A DNA stretch of 7,041 bases, taken from Methylocystaceae bacterium. GTDB taxonomy: Bacteria > Pseudomonadota > Alphaproteobacteria > Rhizobiales > Beijerinckiaceae. Location of the stretch: positions 2,127 to 9,167 of the forward strand of contig PLZT01000322.1 of assembly GCA_003152255.1 (NCBI GenBank). The letters are read 5' to 3'. The position numbers and the translations under genes are program-made. The notes under the pieces were generated by a model. The model ran no database searches. It was not told where the DNA came from and was given only the letters and a program-made list of their open reading frames with translations. Shown one piece after another: positions 5,961-7,041 of this stretch; position 1 is the stretch's first letter; each line of letters opens with the position of its first letter.

Positions 5961-6626
5961 ATGAATAAACCCGTTCGCATCGACGACAGCTGGCGGCGGC
6001 GCCTCGCCGGCGAATTCGCGAAGCCTTATTTCGCGGGGCTACGCGAGTTCGTGCGCGGCGAATACGCGGCGCAAAAGGTGTTTCCGCCGGCGGCGCGGAT
6101 TTTTCGCGCCTTCGACGAATGTCCGTTCGATCACGTCAAGGTCGTCATTCTCGGACAAGACCCCTATCACGGCGCCGGCCAGGCGAATGGACTGTGCTTC
6201 GCCGTCGAATCCGGCGTCGCGCCGCCGCCCTCGCTGCAAAATATCTTTAAGGAGATAGAGGCCGATCTTGGCCATCCCGTCTCGCGCGATCCCGATCTGT
6301 CGCGCTGGGCGCGGCAGGGCGTGCTGCTGCTCAACGCGACGCTGACGGTGCGCGAAGGGGCGGCCGGCTCGCATCAAAGCAAGGGTTGGGAACAGTTCAC
6401 GGACGCCGCCGTGCGCGCGCTGAGCGAAGAGCGCGAGGGGCTGGTGTTTCTGCTGTGGGGCAATTACGCGCGGCGCAAAGGCGCCAATATCGACCGGCGA
6501 AAACATCTCGTGCTGGAGTCGGCGCACCCTTCGCCCTTGTCGGCGCGCGGGTTCTTTGGCTGCCGGCATTTCTCCAAGGCCAACGCCTATTTTAGCGCGC
6601 GTGGCGAGGCGCCGATCGATTGGTGA
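5961..6626 (+). CDS. ung: uracil-DNA glycosylase, family 1 (Ung)
   Basis: A 221-residue enzyme, close to the 229 of E. coli Ung. It cuts uracil from DNA to start base-excision repair of deaminated cytosine or misincorporated dUMP. All family 1 motifs are present: the water-activating loop GQDPYHGAGQANGLCFAV (65-82; catalytic Asp67, Tyr69, base-stacking Phe80), the PPPSLQNIFKEI segment (88-99), LLLNATLTVREG (122-133; uracil-reading Asn126), FLLWGNYARRKG (163-174), and the DNA-intercalation loop HPSPLSARGFFG (189-200; catalytic His189). The enzyme should be active. The frame runs back to a GTG at 5907, right after the receptor stop, but the extra 18 residues look non-conserved, so the ATG at 5961 is chosen. 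No Shine-Dalgarno precedes it (CCGCCCC), which fits the leaderless reading of the -10 element just upstream. Confidence 0.97.
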   Translation: MNKPVRIDDSWRRRLAGEFAKPYFAGLREFVRGEYAAQKVFPPAARIFRAFDECPFDHVKVVILGQDPYHGAGQANGLCFAVESGVAPPPSLQNIFKEIEADLGHPVSRDPDLSRWARQGVLLLNATLTVREGAAGSHQSKGWEQFTDAAVRALSEEREGLVFLLWGNYARRKGANIDRRKHLVLESAHPSPLSARGFFGCRHFSKANAYFSARGEAPIDW

Positions 6627-6652
6627 GCGCCCGCCGGTTGATATTCGCGCCG

Positions 6653-6673
6653 GAGCGATTACGCTCGCGAGCG
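6653..6673. repeat. overlapping inverted repeats downstream of ung
   Basis: GAGCG-ATTA-CGCTC (6653-6666) forms a perfect 5-bp stem with a 4-nt loop. It overlaps a perfect 12-nt palindrome CGCTCGCGAGCG (6662-6673), so two alternative hairpins share one arm. The block sits 26 nt after the ung stop. Without a T-tract it is not a classical Rho-independent terminator, although it could slow polymerase or protect the 3' end of the ung message. Confidence 0.4.
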
Positions 6674-6718
6674 CGCATTCGCGTTTGGCGATAGCCGTCC
6701 CGCCACCGCCTGCTTTTC

Positions 6719-6724
6719 GAGGAG
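6719..6724 (+). promoter_or_regulatory. Shine-Dalgarno of the small secreted-protein gene
   Basis: GAGGAG ends 5 nt before the ATG at 6730. This strong site fixes the start of the last gene. Confidence 0.65.
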
Positions 6725-6729
6725 TCGAG

Positions 6730-7041
6730 ATGTCCTGTCGCGCCGCGTCGCTTACCGCTGTTTTGATCATGGCCGCGGCGCCGGCCGCGGCGGACGCGCT
6801 GCCGACGCGCGTCGGCGCTTGCGTCGTCACCACCATCGAATCCGTCGAGACGCGGCTCGTCGACGGCGCGACCAATCAGCCGATGCCCGGCTCCGGCAGC
6901 GCCGTGCGCTTCGCCAATGGCGGCTATCAAGTGTCCTACGACACGGTTCCAGCGATCGAAGAATCGCGCAAGGGCGACCGCGTGCGCTTGTGCTTTGTCA
7001 GCACGCCGCTCAATTGCCCGGTCTTATGTAGCAGCCACCAC
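6730..7041 (+). CDS. small secreted protein of unknown function (3' truncated by window)
   Basis: 104 codons are open to the window end with no stop. The start is an ATG with GAGGAG 5 nt upstream. Residues 1-22 form a typical Sec signal peptide: short basic start (MSCR), hydrophobic core, Ala-rich end, likely cut near AAA|DA. The mature part begins with PTRVGACVVTTIESVETRL. It carries a glycine-rich turn and a short beta-like stretch (AVRFANGGYQVSYDTV), then KGDRVRLCFVSTPLNCPVLC. Mature cysteines are at 31, 88, 96 and 100, which could pair as disulfides in the periplasm. The layout recalls short, uncharacterised secreted proteins of Rhizobiales, but I cannot name a family or function. It lies 103 nt after ung on the same strand, with no visible strong promoter. 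Confidence 0.7.
   Translation, partial: MSCRAASLTAVLIMAAAPAAADALPTRVGACVVTTIESVETRLVDGATNQPMPGSGSAVRFANGGYQVSYDTVPAIEESRKGDRVRLCFVSTPLNCPVLCSSHH

Noticed and set aside
6039..6875. Minus-strand open frame of 278 codons over ung
   Set aside because: It overlaps the certain ung gene and has no motif. It is a mirror frame of GC-rich coding DNA.

Overview
The window comes from a GC-rich proteobacterium, most likely an alphaproteobacterium of the Hyphomicrobiales (Rhizobiales). The grounds are strong G/C bias at third codon positions, an alphaproteobacterial-looking TolB C-terminus with a glycine-rich loop, and Gram-negative envelope genes. A Methylocystis/Methylosinus-like methanotroph is only a guess from the general look of the proteins. 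No mobile element, CRISPR array, tRNA or rRNA was seen.

Layout. (1) 1-345 (+) is the 3' end of tolB, the periplasmic beta-propeller of the Tol-Pal system. The usual next gene, pal, is absent, and the following gene is convergent. (2) 430-3211 (-) is a two-gene set of inner-membrane transporters: a permease of the ArsB/NhaD/SLC13 (ion transporter) superfamily, followed 37 nt later by an MFS transporter with a strong Shine-Dalgarno. (3) 3212-3635 is a long, comparatively AT-rich divergent intergenic region with several short inverted repeats and a candidate forward promoter. (4) 3636-5906 (+) is a complete TonB-dependent outer-membrane receptor with signal peptide, TonB-box-like segment, Pro/Ala-rich linker, plug and beta-barrel. 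(5) 5961-6626 (+) is a family 1 uracil-DNA glycosylase (ung) with all catalytic motifs intact, possibly made from a leaderless message. (6) 6730-7041 (+) is the 5' part of a small secreted protein of unknown function, cut by the window end.

How the genes may work together. The permease-MFS pair and the TonB-dependent receptor diverge from one control region whose two ends both carry TGTC/GACA inverted repeats. This could mean co-regulated outer- and inner-membrane transport of one compound or ion, but that is inference and no substrate can be read from the sequence. tolB and ung are housekeeping genes that flank this transport block. I did not find a convincing new defence or mobile system. 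The most interesting lead is the divergent transport cassette and its palindrome-rich control region.
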